Source of the DNA: Pimelobacter simplex
Lineage (GTDB): Bacteria; Actinomycetota; Actinomycetes; Propionibacteriales; Nocardioidaceae
DNA length: 64,000 nucleotides
Direction: 5' to 3'
Assembly (NCBI GenBank): GCA_016803235.1
Contig: JADCLI010000017.1
Coordinates: 1 to 64,000 of the forward strand
The notes beneath the pieces were generated by a model that saw only the letters and a program-made list of their open reading frames with translations, did no database searches and was not told the DNA's origin. The translations under genes were made by a program, and so were the position numbers. Every line of letters begins with the position of its first letter. Position 1 is the first letter of the stretch. Positions 55,160 through 63,592 of the stretch are shown here, piece after piece.

Positions 55160-56158
55160 ATGAGCAACCCGGAAGCCAAGCCCGACGAGGTGGTCTGCGA
55201 GGGCCGGCAGGCCGCCGGCATCGAGCTGATGGAGCCGCGTGAGGTGCCGCTGGGCGGTCCCCGGGCGATGCCGGTACTCCGCACGCTGCCGCAGCGGCAC
55301 CGCTCGCTCATCGGCGCGTGGTGCTTCCTCGACCACTACGGCCCGGACCTGGTCAGCGAGAGCGGCGGCATGGAGGTCGCACCGCACCCGCACACCGGCC
55401 TGCAGACCGTGAGCTGGCTGTTCACCGGCGAGATCGAGCACCGCGACAGCGCCGGCAACGTCGCGATGGTGCGGCCCAAGGAGGTCAACCTGATGACCGC
55501 CGGGCGGGGCATCAGCCACTCCGAGGTGTCGACGCCGGAGACCACGGTGCTGCACGGTGCCCAGCTGTGGGTGGCGCTCCCGGACGCCGACCGCGACACC
55601 GACCCCGGCTTCGAGCACTACGCCCCGGCCGAGGTGGGTGGTGAGGGCTGGCGTGCGCACGTCTTCCTCGGCTCCCTGCTCGGCGACACCTCCCCGGTGG
55701 CGACCTTCACCCCGCTGCTCGGGGCCGAGGTGGTCCTGGACCCGGGGACCACGCTGCGCGTGCCCGTCGACCCCGACTTCGAGCTCGGTGTCCTCGTGGA
55801 CCTCGGCTCGGTCTCGGTGGGCGACGTCGACGCCAAGGTGGCGGACCTCGCCTTCGTCCCGCCCGGCGGAGACGAGCTCGTCCTGGTCGCGGGCGACGAG
55901 GGCGCCCGGCTGCTCGTGCTCGGCGGGCCGCCGTTCGGTGAGTCCATCGTGATGTGGTGGAACTTCGTGGGCCGCACCCACGAGGAGGTCGTCGAGTACC
56001 GCGCCGCCTGGCAGCACCAGATCACCGGCCCCGACGGCGACGTCGTCCCCGACAGCCGCCAGGTCGCACCCGGCCGGTTCGGCGTCGTGCCCGATCAGCC
56101 GCTGCGCCCCATCCCGGCGCCCGGGCTGCCGAACGCCCGCCTCCGGGAACGCCGGTGA
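55160..56158 (+). CDS. Pirin family protein
   Basis: A 332-residue bicupin. The first cupin has the metal-binding PHPHTGLQTVSWLF and EIEHRDSAGN (His, His, His, Glu) and the AGRGISHSE motif that marks pirins. The second cupin is weaker and carries a C-terminal extension with WWNFVGRTHEEV, as seen in longer pirins. Some members are quercetin dioxygenases, others act as cofactors of regulation. ATG 55160 is likely; an upstream ATG adds ten residues. It overlaps the LrgA-like gene by four bases. Confidence 0.9.
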   Translation: MSNPEAKPDEVVCEGRQAAGIELMEPREVPLGGPRAMPVLRTLPQRHRSLIGAWCFLDHYGPDLVSESGGMEVAPHPHTGLQTVSWLFTGEIEHRDSAGNVAMVRPKEVNLMTAGRGISHSEVSTPETTVLHGAQLWVALPDADRDTDPGFEHYAPAEVGGEGWRAHVFLGSLLGDTSPVATFTPLLGAEVVLDPGTTLRVPVDPDFELGVLVDLGSVSVGDVDAKVADLAFVPPGGDELVLVAGDEGARLLVLGGPPFGESIVMWWNFVGRTHEEVVEYRAAWQHQITGPDGDVVPDSRQVAPGRFGVVPDQPLRPIPAPGLPNARLRERR

Positions 56159-56529
56159 TCGCAGGCCTCACCTGGCTGCTCGCGTTCCAGGTGCTCGGGG
56201 AGGTGCTGGTGCGCGTCCTCGACGTCACGGTGCCGGGGCCGGTCGCGGGGATGCTGCTGCTGTTCGTGTTCCTGCGCCTGCGGCGGTACGGCGACGACGG
56301 CTCGATCGTCCGCGCCGGCTCCGCGCTGCTGCGGCACCTGCAGCTCTTCTTCGTCCCCGCGGGGGTCGGCGTCGTGGTCTACCTCGCCGTGCTGCGTGAC
56401 CACGCGCTGCCGATCGCGGCGGCCGTCCTCGGCTCCTGGCTGCTCGGGCTCGTGGTCGTCGGATGGACCGCGGTCGGCCTCGAGCGGCTGCTCGGCAAGC
56501 CGCGCGACGACCTCGGGGACCCGGTGTGA
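56155..56529 (+). CDS. LrgA/CidA-like membrane protein
   Basis: A 124-residue protein with four hydrophobic segments and the family motif VPGPVAGMLLLFVFLR, followed by a LLRHLQLFFVPAGVGVVVYL segment. LrgA/CidA proteins are holin-like and, with LrgB/CidB, affect murein hydrolase release or glycolate/pyruvate transport. GTG 56155 overlaps the pirin stop, and its end overlaps the LrgB start by four bases. All three appear co-transcribed. Confidence 0.88.
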   Translation: MIAGLTWLLAFQVLGEVLVRVLDVTVPGPVAGMLLLFVFLRLRRYGDDGSIVRAGSALLRHLQLFFVPAGVGVVVYLAVLRDHALPIAAAVLGSWLLGLVVVGWTAVGLERLLGKPRDDLGDPV

Positions 56530-57233
56530 GGGACGACCTGCTCGACCTCGCCCGCTCCCCGCTGGCCCTGCTGCTGGTCACCCTCGTCGGCTACCAGGCC
56601 GGTCGCTGGCTGCAGGCCCGGACCGGCGGGCACGCCCTCGCCCAGCCGGTGCTCCCGGCGATCGGAGCCGCGGCGCTCGCGATCACGGTCCTCGACGTCG
56701 ACTACGCCGCCTACCGCAGCGCCACCGAGCTGATCGCCTTCTGGCTCGGTCCGGCGACCGTGGCACTGGCGATCCCGCTGCACCGGCAGGCCGACCGTCT
56801 CAAGGGCTTCGTCGTCCCCCTGCTCGTCGCGGTCGTCGTCGGCGCGGCGACCTCGATCGTCAGCGCCGTGCTGATCGCCCGGGTGCTGGGCGCGGACGAG
56901 GTCCTCGAGAAGACGCTCGCGACCAAGGCGGCGACCACGCCGGTCGCGATCGCGCTCACCGACGCCCTGGGCGGGATCCCGCCCCTGGCCGCAGTGTTCG
57001 CGATCGGCATCGGCATCGTCAGCGCCGTCGTCGCGCCGGCCACCCTCAACCTGCTGCGCATCCGTGACCGCCGCGCCCGCGGGCTGGCCGTCGGCGCCGT
57101 CTCGCACGGCATCGGCGCGTCCCGGATGCTGCGCGAGGACGAGACCGAGGGCGCCTTCGCCGGTCTCGGCATGGGCCTCTCGGCGCTGGCGATCAGCCTG
57201 CTCGTCCCGCTCCTGGCGCTGGTCCTGTTCTGA
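56526..57233 (+). CDS. LrgB/CidB-like membrane protein
   Basis: A 235-residue protein with about seven hydrophobic segments. It has the family blocks FWLGPATVALAIPL, EKTLATKAATTPVAIALTD and GLAVGAVSHGIGASRM. It is the usual partner of LrgA. GTG 56526 overlaps its stop by four bases. The pair is full length and looks intact. Confidence 0.9.
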   Translation: MRDDLLDLARSPLALLLVTLVGYQAGRWLQARTGGHALAQPVLPAIGAAALAITVLDVDYAAYRSATELIAFWLGPATVALAIPLHRQADRLKGFVVPLLVAVVVGAATSIVSAVLIARVLGADEVLEKTLATKAATTPVAIALTDALGGIPPLAAVFAIGIGIVSAVVAPATLNLLRIRDRRARGLAVGAVSHGIGASRMLREDETEGAFAGLGMGLSALAISLLVPLLALVLF

Positions 57234-57261
57234 CGGGCGACGGGAGGGAAGGGTGGTGCCC

Positions 57262-58299
57262 ATGACCCGGGCCGCGACCGTCGCCGTGCTGCTCACCCTC
57301 CTCGCCGCGTGCGGGACCACCGCCCAGCCCGCTGCCGACCCCGACCTGGCCGACCTGCCCGGCGTACGCGACGCGGCGCTGCAGCGGGTCGTGCTCGACG
57401 ACGACTACTACGGCTACCACGGCGTCGTCGACATGGAACCCGACGCGACGCCCGACCAGGTCGCGACGGCCCTCGACGAGCTGGCCCGCTGGAAGCGCAC
57501 CCGCGACGCCGAGGAGGTCACGACCGCGGTCCTCCTCGGTGCCGGCACCACCGAGCTGTACGACGCCGCCTGGCTCGGCGGCACCGCCGCCGGCATCGGG
57601 CGGGTCCGCGACCCCGCCGGCAACCGGGCCGACGCGGAGCTGCTGGTGCGGGCCACGGCGGCGCTCGGCCTCCCGGTCACGATCCAGGAGGGCGAGTGGG
57701 ACGTCATCACGACCACCCCGCGGGAGACCGCCGCCGTCATCGCCACCCACCCCGACCTCGCCGAGGTCCCGGACCTCGTCGTCCGCCCCGCCTTCCCGGA
57801 GGCCGACACCGACGGGTGGGGCCGCCCGGGCGCGCTCGGTGCCTCGCCGCGGCTGACACCCGAGCTGCTGGCGGCGTACGACCGGGTCATCGACAGCACC
57901 CGCCTCGTCACCGAGGGGGAGACCCTCGTCCGGTTCGTCGGCAACCCCAGCCGGATGATGCTCGGGGAGGAGCTCGACGAGGCCGGCAAGGTGGTGGAGC
58001 CGCCGGCCGGGACCGTCCAGGTCCAGGTGGACCTCCGGCTGCCGGGAGGCGCCGGGCCGCGCAGCCTGCAGCCGCGGCTTGCCGACGACCCGCTGTGGCC
58101 GATGGTGCGCGCCCAGCTCGACGCGCTGCGGGAGCAGCCGACCGGCTCGCACCTGTGGATCTGGCTGCAGTTCACCCGACCCGGTGGGATTCCCTTCGAC
58201 GAGAGCCGCAGCCTCATCGAGGTGACCCGCGGCGAGGACGTCCCGAAGGTGGCGCGGACCCCGTGGAACCTCGAGGCGTCGGCGTACCTCAACCGCTGA
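57262..58299 (+). CDS. Hypothetical lipoprotein (345 aa)
   Basis: A 345-residue protein with a lipobox LLAAC (Cys17) behind a short hydrophobic start and GGGAGGGAAGGG upstream of the ATG. The mature part mixes alpha and beta, is acidic, and repeats no known domain. Tandem DDDYYGYHGVVDMEP and a later VQVQVDLRLPGG stand out. Not recognised. It stands alone between the LrgB-like gene and the amidase. Confidence 0.65.
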   Translation: MTRAATVAVLLTLLAACGTTAQPAADPDLADLPGVRDAALQRVVLDDDYYGYHGVVDMEPDATPDQVATALDELARWKRTRDAEEVTTAVLLGAGTTELYDAAWLGGTAAGIGRVRDPAGNRADAELLVRATAALGLPVTIQEGEWDVITTTPRETAAVIATHPDLAEVPDLVVRPAFPEADTDGWGRPGALGASPRLTPELLAAYDRVIDSTRLVTEGETLVRFVGNPSRMMLGEELDEAGKVVEPPAGTVQVQVDLRLPGGAGPRSLQPRLADDPLWPMVRAQLDALREQPTGSHLWIWLQFTRPGGIPFDESRSLIEVTRGEDVPKVARTPWNLEASAYLNR

Positions 58300-58366
58300 A
58301 CGGCCCCCTGCGGAGTTACGACCGTGGTCGGACGTCGCGGGCCCGGCGAAGCGCTAGGTTCCCTGC

Positions 58367-59764
58367 ATGCGCGTGCACGCCTTCACCGACGACGCCCTCG
58401 CCGACCTCGACGCGGTCGGCCTCGCCGAGCGCCTCGCCGCCGGCAAGCTCTCCGCCGCCGAGGCCACCGAGGCCGCGATCGCCCGCATCGAGGCGGTCGA
58501 CGGCGAGCTCAACGCGATGGCGTACGCCGCCTTCGACCGGGCCCGCGGCGACGCCCGGGACCCGCGCCCCGGCTTCCTGTCCGGCGTACCGACCCTGGTC
58601 AAGGACAACGTCGACGTCGCCGGCATGCCGACCCGCTCGGGCACCGACGCCTGGGAGCCGCGCCCCGCGAAGCGCAACGGCGACTTCGCCGACATGTACC
58701 TCGCCACCGGCCTGGTGCCGCTCGGCAAGAGCCAGCTCTCCGAGTACGGCTTCAGCGCCTCCGCCGAGCACCCACGGCTCGGTGCGGTCCGCACGCCGTG
58801 GGACACCGAGCGGACGGCCGGCGCCTCCAGCTCCGGGTCGGCGGCGCTGGTGGCCGCGGGCGCCGTACCCATCGCGCACGCGAACGACGGCGGCGGCTCG
58901 ATCCGGATCCCCGCCGCGGTCAACGGCCTGGTCGGCCTCAAGCCCACCCGCGGCCGGCTGGCCCAGGACAAGATGTTCCGCGACATGCCGATCCGGATCG
59001 TCTCCGACGGCGTGGTCACCCGCTCCGTGCGCGACACCGCCGCGTTCTACCGCGAGGCCGAGCGGCACTACCGCAACCTCAACCTGCCCCCCATCGGCGA
59101 CCTGACCCGGCCGATCAAGCGCCGGCTGCGGATCGCGCTCAACACCAGCGGGGTGGGCCGCAGCGCCGACGCCGAGACCCGCGCGCTGACCGAGCAGACC
59201 GCGAACCTGCTCGAGGGGCTGGGCCACACGGTGACCGAGACCGACGCACCGGTCGCCCCCAGCTTCGTCGACGACTTCCTGCTCTACTGGTCGCTGCTCG
59301 CCCAGGTGATGCTCACCACGGGCCGTCCGCTCCACGGCCGCACCTGGGACGCGTCGAGGCACGACAACCTCACCCTCGGCCTGGCCCGGCACGCGCGCCG
59401 CAACCTGACCAAGGTGCCCGGAGCGATCACCCGGCTCAAGCGGGCCAACGCGCAGGCCGAGCTCTACTACGAGAGGTACGACGTCGCGTTGACGCCGACG
59501 CTCGCGACGGCCACGCCCAAGGTCGGCCACCTCGACCCGACCCTCGACTACGCCACGATCATGGACCGGCTGCTGGACTGGGTGGCCTTCACGCCGTGGC
59601 AGAACGTCACCGGCGCGCCGGCCATCTCGCTGCCCCTGGCGACCACCGCCGGCGGCCTGCCGCAGGGGATGATGCTGGGCGCCGCGCCGGGCCAGGAGGC
59701 GGTGCTCATCGAGCTCGCCTACGAGCTCGAGCAGGCCGCGCCGTTCGCCCGGATCCAGGGCTGA
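58367..59764 (+). CDS. Amidase (amidase-signature family)
   Basis: A 465-residue amidase. The Ser-Ser-Lys triad is visible: K79 in LVKDNVD, cis-Ser in TAGASSSGSAALVAAG (about 154-155), and nucleophile S178 in DGGGSIRIPA. The C-terminus with LATTAGGLPQGMMLG is typical. It hydrolyses an amide to acid and ammonia or amine; the substrate cannot be told from the sequence. It is not GatA, since no gatB or gatC is nearby and the length and C-terminus differ. Followed by a tRNA pair. Confidence 0.9.
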   Translation: MRVHAFTDDALADLDAVGLAERLAAGKLSAAEATEAAIARIEAVDGELNAMAYAAFDRARGDARDPRPGFLSGVPTLVKDNVDVAGMPTRSGTDAWEPRPAKRNGDFADMYLATGLVPLGKSQLSEYGFSASAEHPRLGAVRTPWDTERTAGASSSGSAALVAAGAVPIAHANDGGGSIRIPAAVNGLVGLKPTRGRLAQDKMFRDMPIRIVSDGVVTRSVRDTAAFYREAERHYRNLNLPPIGDLTRPIKRRLRIALNTSGVGRSADAETRALTEQTANLLEGLGHTVTETDAPVAPSFVDDFLLYWSLLAQVMLTTGRPLHGRTWDASRHDNLTLGLARHARRNLTKVPGAITRLKRANAQAELYYERYDVALTPTLATATPKVGHLDPTLDYATIMDRLLDWVAFTPWQNVTGAPAISLPLATTAGGLPQGMMLGAAPGQEAVLIELAYELEQAAPFARIQG

Positions 59765-59824
59765 AAAGCGGAAATGCGTCCCCGATTTCTGCCCTCGTGG
59801 GCGCGCGTGTATCGTTCTTCGTCG

Positions 59825-59897
59825 TTGCCCCTTTAGCTCAGTCGGCAGAGCGTCTCCATGGTAAGGAGAAGGTCTACGGTTCGATTCCGTAAAGGGG
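59825..59897 (+). tRNA. tRNA-Thr (GGT)
   Basis: A 73-base tRNA with an acceptor stem GCCCCTT/AAGGGGC, discriminator T, D-arm TTAGCTCAGTCGGCAGAGC, anticodon GGT in the loop ATGGTAA, and T-loop GGTTCGATTCC. Confidence 0.95.
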
Positions 59898-59960
59898 CTC
59901 TGAGATGGGGCGCCGCCCGCTCGTTCATGATGAATCGGGCGGAGGGCGCCCTCCTCACGT

Positions 59961-60034
59961 GGCGGGATAGCTCAGACGGTTAGAGCGCACGACTCATAAT
60001 CGTGAGGTCACGGGTTCGATCCCCGTTCCCGCTA
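59961..60034 (+). tRNA. tRNA-Met (CAT, elongator type)
   Basis: A 74-base tRNA with an acceptor stem GGCGGGA/TCCCGCT (first pair G-T), discriminator A, anticodon CAT in the loop CTCATAA, and T-loop GGTTCGATCC. It sits directly before rpmG, as in mycobacteria and other actinobacteria. Confidence 0.93.
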
Positions 60035-60075
60035 CCGAGTACCCGGCACCACCACCAGCAACTGAAGGACTTCCT

Positions 60076-60246
60076 GTGGCCAGCAAGAGCAGCGACGTTC
60101 GCCCCAAGATCACGCTCGCGTGCGTGGACTGCAAGGAGCGCAACTACATCACCAAGAAGAACCGCCGCAACGACCCCGACCGCATCGAGCTGTCGAAGTT
60201 CTGCCCGCGGTGCCGCAAGCACACCGCGCACCGCGAGACCCGCTGA
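60076..60246 (+). CDS. rpmG: 50S ribosomal protein L33
   Basis: A 56-residue L33 with the zinc-type pattern CVDC and CPRC, basic throughout, ending [12 protein letters not shown] start at 60076 behind GAAGGAC, 42 bases after tRNA-Met. It is the first gene of a probable unit with two dehydratase subunits and murB. Confidence 0.95.
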   Translation: MASKSSDVRPKITLACVDCKERNYITKKNRRNDPDRIELSKFCPRCRKHTAHRETR

Positions 60247-60272
60247 TCCAGCGGATCGCCGAAGCGTCTTCA

Positions 60273-60308
60273 CGAAGGCCCACCTCCCACCGGGGAGGTG
60301 GGCCTTCG
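60273..60308 (+). terminator. Hairpin terminator after rpmG
   Basis: A 16-bp stem: CGAAGGCCCACCTCCC (60273-60288) pairs with GGGAGGTGGGCCTTCG (60293-60308). No T-run follows. Strong hairpin, so the downstream genes may need their own promoter. Confidence 0.65.
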
Positions 60309-60356
60309 TCGTTCACCGACTCGCGGGTAGCCGGAGGGTCGCACTAGGGTCGAGCC

Positions 60357-60755
60357 ATGCCGATCGACGCGTCCCTGGTCGGGCGTGCCTTCCCGCCCAC
60401 CTCGCCGGTTCCGGTCACGACGGAGGCCGTCACGGCCTTCGCGACGGCCATCGGCGGGGGCGCGACGGACGCCGTCCCGCCGACCTTCCCCATCGTGGTC
60501 ACCTTCGCCGCCCTCCAGGACTTCCTGGCCGCCGAGCAGGTCGAGCTGTCGCGGATCGTCCACGGCGACCAGCGCTTCCGCTACCAGCGCCCGGTGGTCG
60601 TCGGCGACGAGCTGAGCGCGACCCTCACCGTCACCGGTGTGCGCTCCATCGGCGGCAACGACATCATCGCCACGTCGAGCGAGATCACCGACGCGACCGG
60701 TGCCGTGGTCGCCACCGCCACCGCCACCCTCGTCCACCGCGGAGGTGCCGCATGA
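60357..60755 (+). CDS. MaoC-like dehydratase, HadA type
   Basis: A 132-residue hot-dog fold protein equal to HadA: it opens MPIDASLVGRAFPPTSP, has PPTFPIVVTF and VHGDQRFRYQRPVVVGD. It lacks the catalytic Asp-His pair, which its partner HadB provides. Together they dehydrate 3-hydroxyacyl-ACP in fatty-acid elongation. ATG 60357. Its stop overlaps the HadB start by four bases. Confidence 0.87.
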   Translation: MPIDASLVGRAFPPTSPVPVTTEAVTAFATAIGGGATDAVPPTFPIVVTFAALQDFLAAEQVELSRIVHGDQRFRYQRPVVVGDELSATLTVTGVRSIGGNDIIATSSEITDATGAVVATATATLVHRGGAA

Positions 60756-61153
60756 CCGAGCTGACCCCCGGTGCCGCGCTCGAGCCGCTCACCTACGAGA
60801 TCACCCGCGCCGACCTGGTCGCGTACGCCGTCGCGAGCGGCGACCACAACCCGATCCACCAGGACGAGGAGATCGCGCGCGCGGTCGGACTGCCCGGCGT
60901 GATCGCCCACGGCATGTACACCCTCGCGCTGGTCGGCCGCGCCGTCGCCGCGTGGACCGACGAGGCCGAGGTGATCGAGCTCGGTGCGAAGTTCGTCGCA
61001 CCGGTCGTCGTACCCGCTGAGGGGGCGGCACGGGTCACCGTCGCCGGCACCGTCGGCGAGCGCAACGACGACGGCCTGCTCGCCCTGGCGCTCGAGATCA
61101 CGGCCGACGGCACCAAGGTGCTGGGTGCGCCCAAGGTCCTGGTCCGTGCCTGA
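60752..61153 (+). CDS. MaoC-like dehydratase, HadB type
   Basis: A 133-residue hot-dog hydratase with the catalytic block YAVASGDHNPIHQDEEIAR (Asp and His), then GVIAHGMYTLA. ATG 60752 overlaps the HadA-like stop. It and HadA should form one enzyme. The gene ends eight bases inside murB. In mycobacteria a third gene hadC follows; here murB does instead. Confidence 0.9.
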   Translation: MTELTPGAALEPLTYEITRADLVAYAVASGDHNPIHQDEEIARAVGLPGVIAHGMYTLALVGRAVAAWTDEAEVIELGAKFVAPVVVPAEGAARVTVAGTVGERNDDGLLALALEITADGTKVLGAPKVLVRA

Positions 61154-62174
61154 ACCCGCACTCGCGGACCTCACCACCCTGCGCCTCGGCGGACCCGCGC
61201 GCCGCTACGTCGCCGTCCCCGACGCCGACGCCCTCGTGGCGGCGGTCACCGAGGCCGACCAGGCCGGCGAGCCCGTGCTCCTCGTGGGCGGCGGCAGCAA
61301 CCTGGTCGTCGCCGACGAGGGCTTCGACGGGACCGTCGTCCACCTGACCGGTGGCGGCGTGCGGGTCGCGGACGCCGCCACGGGCGTGGCCGTGACCGTC
61401 GCCGCCGGCGAGCCGTGGGACGCCTTCGTCGCGCGGGCCGTGGTCGAGGGCTGGGTCGGCGTCGAGGCGCTCTCCGGCATCCCCGGCACGACCGGCGCCA
61501 CTCCCGTCCAGAACGTCGGCGCCTACGGCCAGGAGGTCGCCCAGACGATCACCTCGGTCACCGTGTGGGACCGCGTGCTGCGCGGCTCGCGGACCTTCAC
61601 CGGCGAGGAGTGCCGGTTCTCCTACCGCCACTCGCGGTTCAAGGCCGACCCCGGCCGCCACCTCGTGCTCGACGTGACCTTCGGCTTCGAGCGCGGCGCC
61701 CTGTCGGCCCCGGTGGCCTACGCCGAGCTCGCCCGCACCCTCGGCGTCGCCGTGGGGGAGCGGGCCCCCCTCGCCGACGTACGTGACGCGGTGCTGGGCC
61801 TGCGCCGCGGCAAGGGCATGGTCCTCGACGCCGCCGACCACGACACGTGGAGCGCCGGCTCGTTCTTCACCAACCCCTTCGTCGACGCCGACCGGCTGCC
61901 CGACGGCGCGCCGTCGTACCCCCAGCCGGACGGCCGGGTGAAGACCAGCGCCGCCTGGTTGATCGAGCACGCCGGCTTCGGCAAGGGCTTCGGCCTCGAC
62001 CGCGACGGTGCCCGCGTCTCGCTGTCGACCAAGCACACCCTCGCGCTCACCAACCGCGGTGGCGCCACGACCGCCGCGCTGCTCGACCTCGCGCGCGAGG
62101 TGCGCTCGGGGGTCCGCGAGCGGTTCGGGATCGAACTCGTCAACGAGCCGGTCCTCGTCGGCTGCACCCTCTGA
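61146..62174 (+). CDS. murB: UDP-N-acetylenolpyruvoylglucosamine reductase
   Basis: A 342-residue FAD enzyme that reduces the enolpyruvyl group in UDP-MurNAc synthesis. FAD site: TTLRLGGPARRYVAV and LLVGGGSNLVVADEGFDG. The catalytic region has SGIPGTTGATPVQNVGAYG, FSYRHSRFK and AGSFFTNPF (the Ser), and it closes with NEPVLVGCTL. GTG 61146 overlaps the HadB-like end by eight bases. Full length and intact. Confidence 0.95.
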   Translation: MPEPALADLTTLRLGGPARRYVAVPDADALVAAVTEADQAGEPVLLVGGGSNLVVADEGFDGTVVHLTGGGVRVADAATGVAVTVAAGEPWDAFVARAVVEGWVGVEALSGIPGTTGATPVQNVGAYGQEVAQTITSVTVWDRVLRGSRTFTGEECRFSYRHSRFKADPGRHLVLDVTFGFERGALSAPVAYAELARTLGVAVGERAPLADVRDAVLGLRRGKGMVLDAADHDTWSAGSFFTNPFVDADRLPDGAPSYPQPDGRVKTSAAWLIEHAGFGKGFGLDRDGARVSLSTKHTLALTNRGGATTAALLDLAREVRSGVRERFGIELVNEPVLVGCTL

Positions 62175-62243
62175 CTGACGCTGCCCGGGTGACGGGCCGG
62201 GTGACGGGCCGGGCGACAAAGTTGGCAAACCATCCCCGAGAGC

Positions 62244-62257
62244 AGGACTTTGGTCCT
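62244..62257. promoter_or_regulatory. Palindrome upstream of a secreted-protein gene (DosR-box-like)
   Basis: AGGACTTTGGTCCT lies 64 bases before the ATG at 62321. It matches the core GGACTWWAGTCC of DosR/DevR boxes at all but one position. A chance palindrome remains possible. Confidence 0.4.
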
Positions 62258-62320
62258 AGCCTGCGAGGAACAGACGGCGCTCCCCCCGCATGCCGTCGTT
62301 CTCATGAGGAGCACTCTCGG

Positions 62321-63352
62321 ATGAAGATCCTTTCTGCCCGGCGCGCCGTCGCCGGACTGTCCCTCGCTGCGCTGGCCGGTGTCGGCCTGGTCAGCGTGCC
62401 CACGCCTGCCCACGCCGCCGTCGAGGACACGTTCGTCGGTAGTCAGTCGGAAGCCTGGGACCAAGCGTCGTGTGCCCAGACCGGAAGCACCGGCGGCGAC
62501 GACGAGCCTGCGTCCTGGGCTGACAACGGCGTTCCCGTCACGAAGTCCACGTCCAGCACCGAGACGTGGGAGGGCGACGAGGGTGACGTGGTCGACGTGG
62601 CGATGTCGAGCACCACGACGATCACCTCGACCCCGCTGGGCACCGGGCCGGCCTCGATCAAGGCCACCTCCACCGCCACGGCCTCCGCGAAGTCAGCGGC
62701 AGCCACCACGGACTGCGACGTCTTCGTCAGGTCCACCGGCCTCGCGCGGGGCTTGTTCACGCTGACCCAGCCGGTCTGGGTGACCGTCGACATCAGCGGA
62801 CAGGGCAACGGAACCGGCGCTGTCCTGATCGTCGGCGATGGCGACTTGGGCGGTCTCTTCTGGGAAGGCGGGGCTGGCGTCTACGTGTCGACGGGGAAGC
62901 AGGGCACGGCCTCGTCGTCGACCCTGCTCGCGCCGGGCACCTACCAGGTGCTGCTGGGCAGCTTTGCGTCCGCCCGCGCGCACGGCACGACCGAGGGCAG
63001 TTCGACCTACACGGGCAACCTCTCGATCGACATGCAGCCGTTGGGTGCTGCTTCGGCGGTGCAGGGCAAGGGCGCCTCGATGGTCCAGTTCGGCGAGCGA
63101 GACTGCGCCAGCGGCAACGTCGCGGTCAACCTGAGCAAGAAGACCGTCAAGCAGGCCAAGCGCGTGGCGGTCCGCATCAACGGCGCCAAGGGTCCGGTCC
63201 TCAAGGGCAAGGGCCTGAAGGGCAAGAAGCCGAAGGCCAGGTCGATCGTCGTCCCGACCTCCGCCACCGGCATCGTCAAGGTGAAGGTGAAGGTCACCCT
63301 GGAGAACGGCCGCCGCATGCAGGCGACGAGGGCGTACCTCCCCTGCAAGTGA
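62321..63352 (+). CDS. Secreted protein, unknown (343 aa)
   Basis: A 343-residue exported protein with a clear signal peptide (MKILSARRAVAGLSLAALAG..., cut near PAHA at 32). The first 130 mature residues are Ser/Thr-rich with many short repeats. A beta-rich middle follows, then a very basic C-terminus (about 280-330) with several KGKGLKGKK-like lysine runs, ending in YLPCK. The lysine tail could bind a polyanion such as wall polymer or nucleic acid. No family recognised. GAGGAGC precedes the ATG. Confidence 0.65.
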   Translation: MKILSARRAVAGLSLAALAGVGLVSVPTPAHAAVEDTFVGSQSEAWDQASCAQTGSTGGDDEPASWADNGVPVTKSTSSTETWEGDEGDVVDVAMSSTTTITSTPLGTGPASIKATSTATASAKSAAATTDCDVFVRSTGLARGLFTLTQPVWVTVDISGQGNGTGAVLIVGDGDLGGLFWEGGAGVYVSTGKQGTASSSTLLAPGTYQVLLGSFASARAHGTTEGSSTYTGNLSIDMQPLGAASAVQGKGASMVQFGERDCASGNVAVNLSKKTVKQAKRVAVRINGAKGPVLKGKGLKGKKPKARSIVVPTSATGIVKVKVKVTLENGRRMQATRAYLPCK

Positions 63353-63388
63353 GGACGTGACGCGCCGGGAGGAGGCACCCGGCGCCAC

Positions 63389-63420
63389 GGCGGGCCCGGT
63401 CGAGATCGACCGGGCCCGCC
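63389..63420 (+). terminator. Strong hairpin terminator
   Basis: GGCGGGCCCGGTC (63389-63401) pairs perfectly with GACCGGGCCCGCC (63408-63420), six-base loop, followed by TCTCTGG. It would end the gene at 63352. Confidence 0.75.
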
Positions 63421-63592
63421 TCTCTGGTCCATCTGTGCCGCCGAGGGGAAGCCCGCGGATCCGATGGTCCGCGCGAAGGTAAAGAAACCTCGAAGTCGCC
63501 AACGCCGGGGTCCGTCGTCACTAGCGTCGCCAGGTGACTCCCTGACGGCGCTGCTCCGAGGCGCCGCTCTTCCATTCCCGAGGAGCTAACTG

